Assembly (NCBI RefSeq): GCF_021272385.1
Contig: NZ_JAJSDZ010000010.1
Coordinates: 744,001-808,000, forward strand
Source of the DNA: Vibrio salinus
Lineage (GTDB): Bacteria > Pseudomonadota > Gammaproteobacteria > Enterobacterales > Vibrionaceae
Direction of reading: 5' to 3'
DNA length: 64,000 nt
Below, in pieces: positions 63,330-64,000 of the stretch; position 1 is the stretch's first letter; the number at the start of each line of letters is the position of its first letter. The notes below the pieces were generated by a model. That model did not search any database and was not told where the DNA came from. It was given only the letters and a program-made list of their open reading frames with translations. The translations under genes were made by a program, and so were the position numbers.

Positions 63330-64000
63330 TTAAGCCGCATCATTTTGTACTTTCAGCATTTCATTACCTTCACCGATATTATCAGTGTGGTAAGTGCTTT
63401 TGAAATAGATGAAACCTAAACCAAACAGTACCACAAAGATGACTGCAATCAGGAAGTTGTAGTAGATCATGGCAACCAGAGCAAGCGCTGCAAGTGCCAG
63501 TGCAACTGCTGGAGCAAATGGGTAAAGCGGAGCCATAAAAGGACGTTCCAGATTGGGTTCGCTACGACGAAGTTTAAACAGAGCCAGCATTGAAATGATG
63601 TACATAACAATGGCACCGAATACCGCCATCGTTACAATGTTTGCTGTTAATGGCTGACCGGCAATAACAATCAGATTGTCTGAGAAAATAGCAGCAATAC
63701 CAACAACACCACCGGCAATGATAGCCCAGTGTGGTGTTTGGTAACGGCTGTTTACTGCGGCCAGAGATTTAGGCAGGAAGCCCGCACGTGCCAAAGCAAA
63801 AATCTGACGGGAATAACCCATGATAATGCCGTGGAATGATGCAATCAGACCAAACAGACCAAGCCAGACCAGCATATGTAACCAACCACTTGAGTTGCCG
63901 ACGATCATTTTCATTGCCTGAGGTAGTGGGTCATTGATGTTTGCAAGAGCACGCCAGTCACCGGCACCACCGGCAAAGAACATAACGCCGACAGCCAGAA
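63330..64000 (-). CDS. Ethanolamine-type amino-acid permease, 3' part
   Basis: The C-terminal 220 or so residues of an APC-superfamily permease are present; the 5' part lies beyond the window. The sequence FGLIASFHGIIMGYSRQIFALARAG and RYQTPHWAIIAGG resembles ethanolamine permease Eat more than general amino-acid permeases. At least five hydrophobic helices are visible, and the tail is LKVQNDAA. Ethanolamine ammonia-lyase genes would be expected further upstream if the assignment is right. Confidence 0.75.
   Translation of the reverse strand, partial: LAVGVMFFAGGAGDWRALANINDPLPQAMKMIVGNSSGWLHMLVWLGLFGLIASFHGIIMGYSRQIFALARAGFLPKSLAAVNSRYQTPHWAIIAGGVVGIAAIFSDNLIVIAGQPLTANIVTMAVFGAIVMYIISMLALFKLRRSEPNLERPFMAPLYPFAPAVALALAALALVAMIYYNFLIAVIFVVLFGLGFIYFKSTYHTDNIGEGNEMLKVQNDAA

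Overview
The window reads as a piece of a Vibrionaceae genome, probably the second chromosome of a Vibrio-like species. In Vibrio cholerae the set thrS-infC-rpmI-rplT lies on chromosome II, and tal next to tkt is also typical there; the many LysR/AraC regulators, chemoreceptors and sugar PTS genes fit such a replicon. This placement is inferred from gene content, not from a search. There is one tRNA gene (Ser, anticodon UGA), no rRNA, no CRISPR array and no intact mobile element.

Layout. 0.1-4.1 kb: a CitA/CitB-type two-component system and a 2-hydroxycarboxylate (malate/citrate) symporter. 4.2-9.7 kb: an esterase, a MocR-type regulator divergent from a DMT exporter, a LysE exporter and an unassigned GT-B-like protein. 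9.7-13.3 kb: serine use (L-serine dehydratase, serine transporter, YheO-like PAS regulator). 13.3-15.5 kb: a repeat-rich control region and a Cache chemoreceptor. 15.5-23 kb: two LysR-centred catabolic-looking modules (nitrilase plus MetE-like protein; metallo-beta-lactamase plus tautomerase-like plus alpha/beta-barrel protein), an acetyltransferase and an exported MTA/SAH nucleosidase. 23-31 kb: a LysR regulator, a divergent AccD paralogue, a secreted gluzincin-like protein, a DMT transporter behind a short leader peptide, a membrane-anchored AraC regulator, a DUF805 pair and a small P-loop kinase.

30.8-38.7 kb is a mannose/fructose-type PTS region. It holds EIICB and EIIA genes, manA, an AraC regulator, a stand-alone EIIB with an HPr-like-EIIA fusion that lacks the HPr histidine, and a full EIIA-C-B transporter. 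39-48.6 kb: tRNA-Ser, a MaoC hydratase, a chemoreceptor, an orphan PstS, rnb and deaD. 48.6-50.3 kb is a foreign-looking insert with an IS3-type transposase remnant and an AT-rich glycosyltransferase. 50.3-53.9 kb is the thrS-infC-rpmI-rplT translation operon, with a clear tRNA-Thr anticodon-arm mimic ahead of thrS and an AUU start on infC. 54-57.9 kb carries small housekeeping genes. 58-62.4 kb is the transketolase/transaldolase operon divergent from a SorC-family regulator, followed by folE and the 3' part of an ethanolamine-type permease cut by the window end.

The observations most worth following are: the AccD paralogue (24158-25030), which carries Phe at the position where AccD-type resistance to andrimid has been mapped; the histidine-less HPr-EIIA fusion (35431-36207); the thrS leader with a GGU anticodon-loop mimic and three copies of a 12-mer; the leader peptide before the DMT transporter at 26998; and several operator-like repeats whose regulators are encoded next door.
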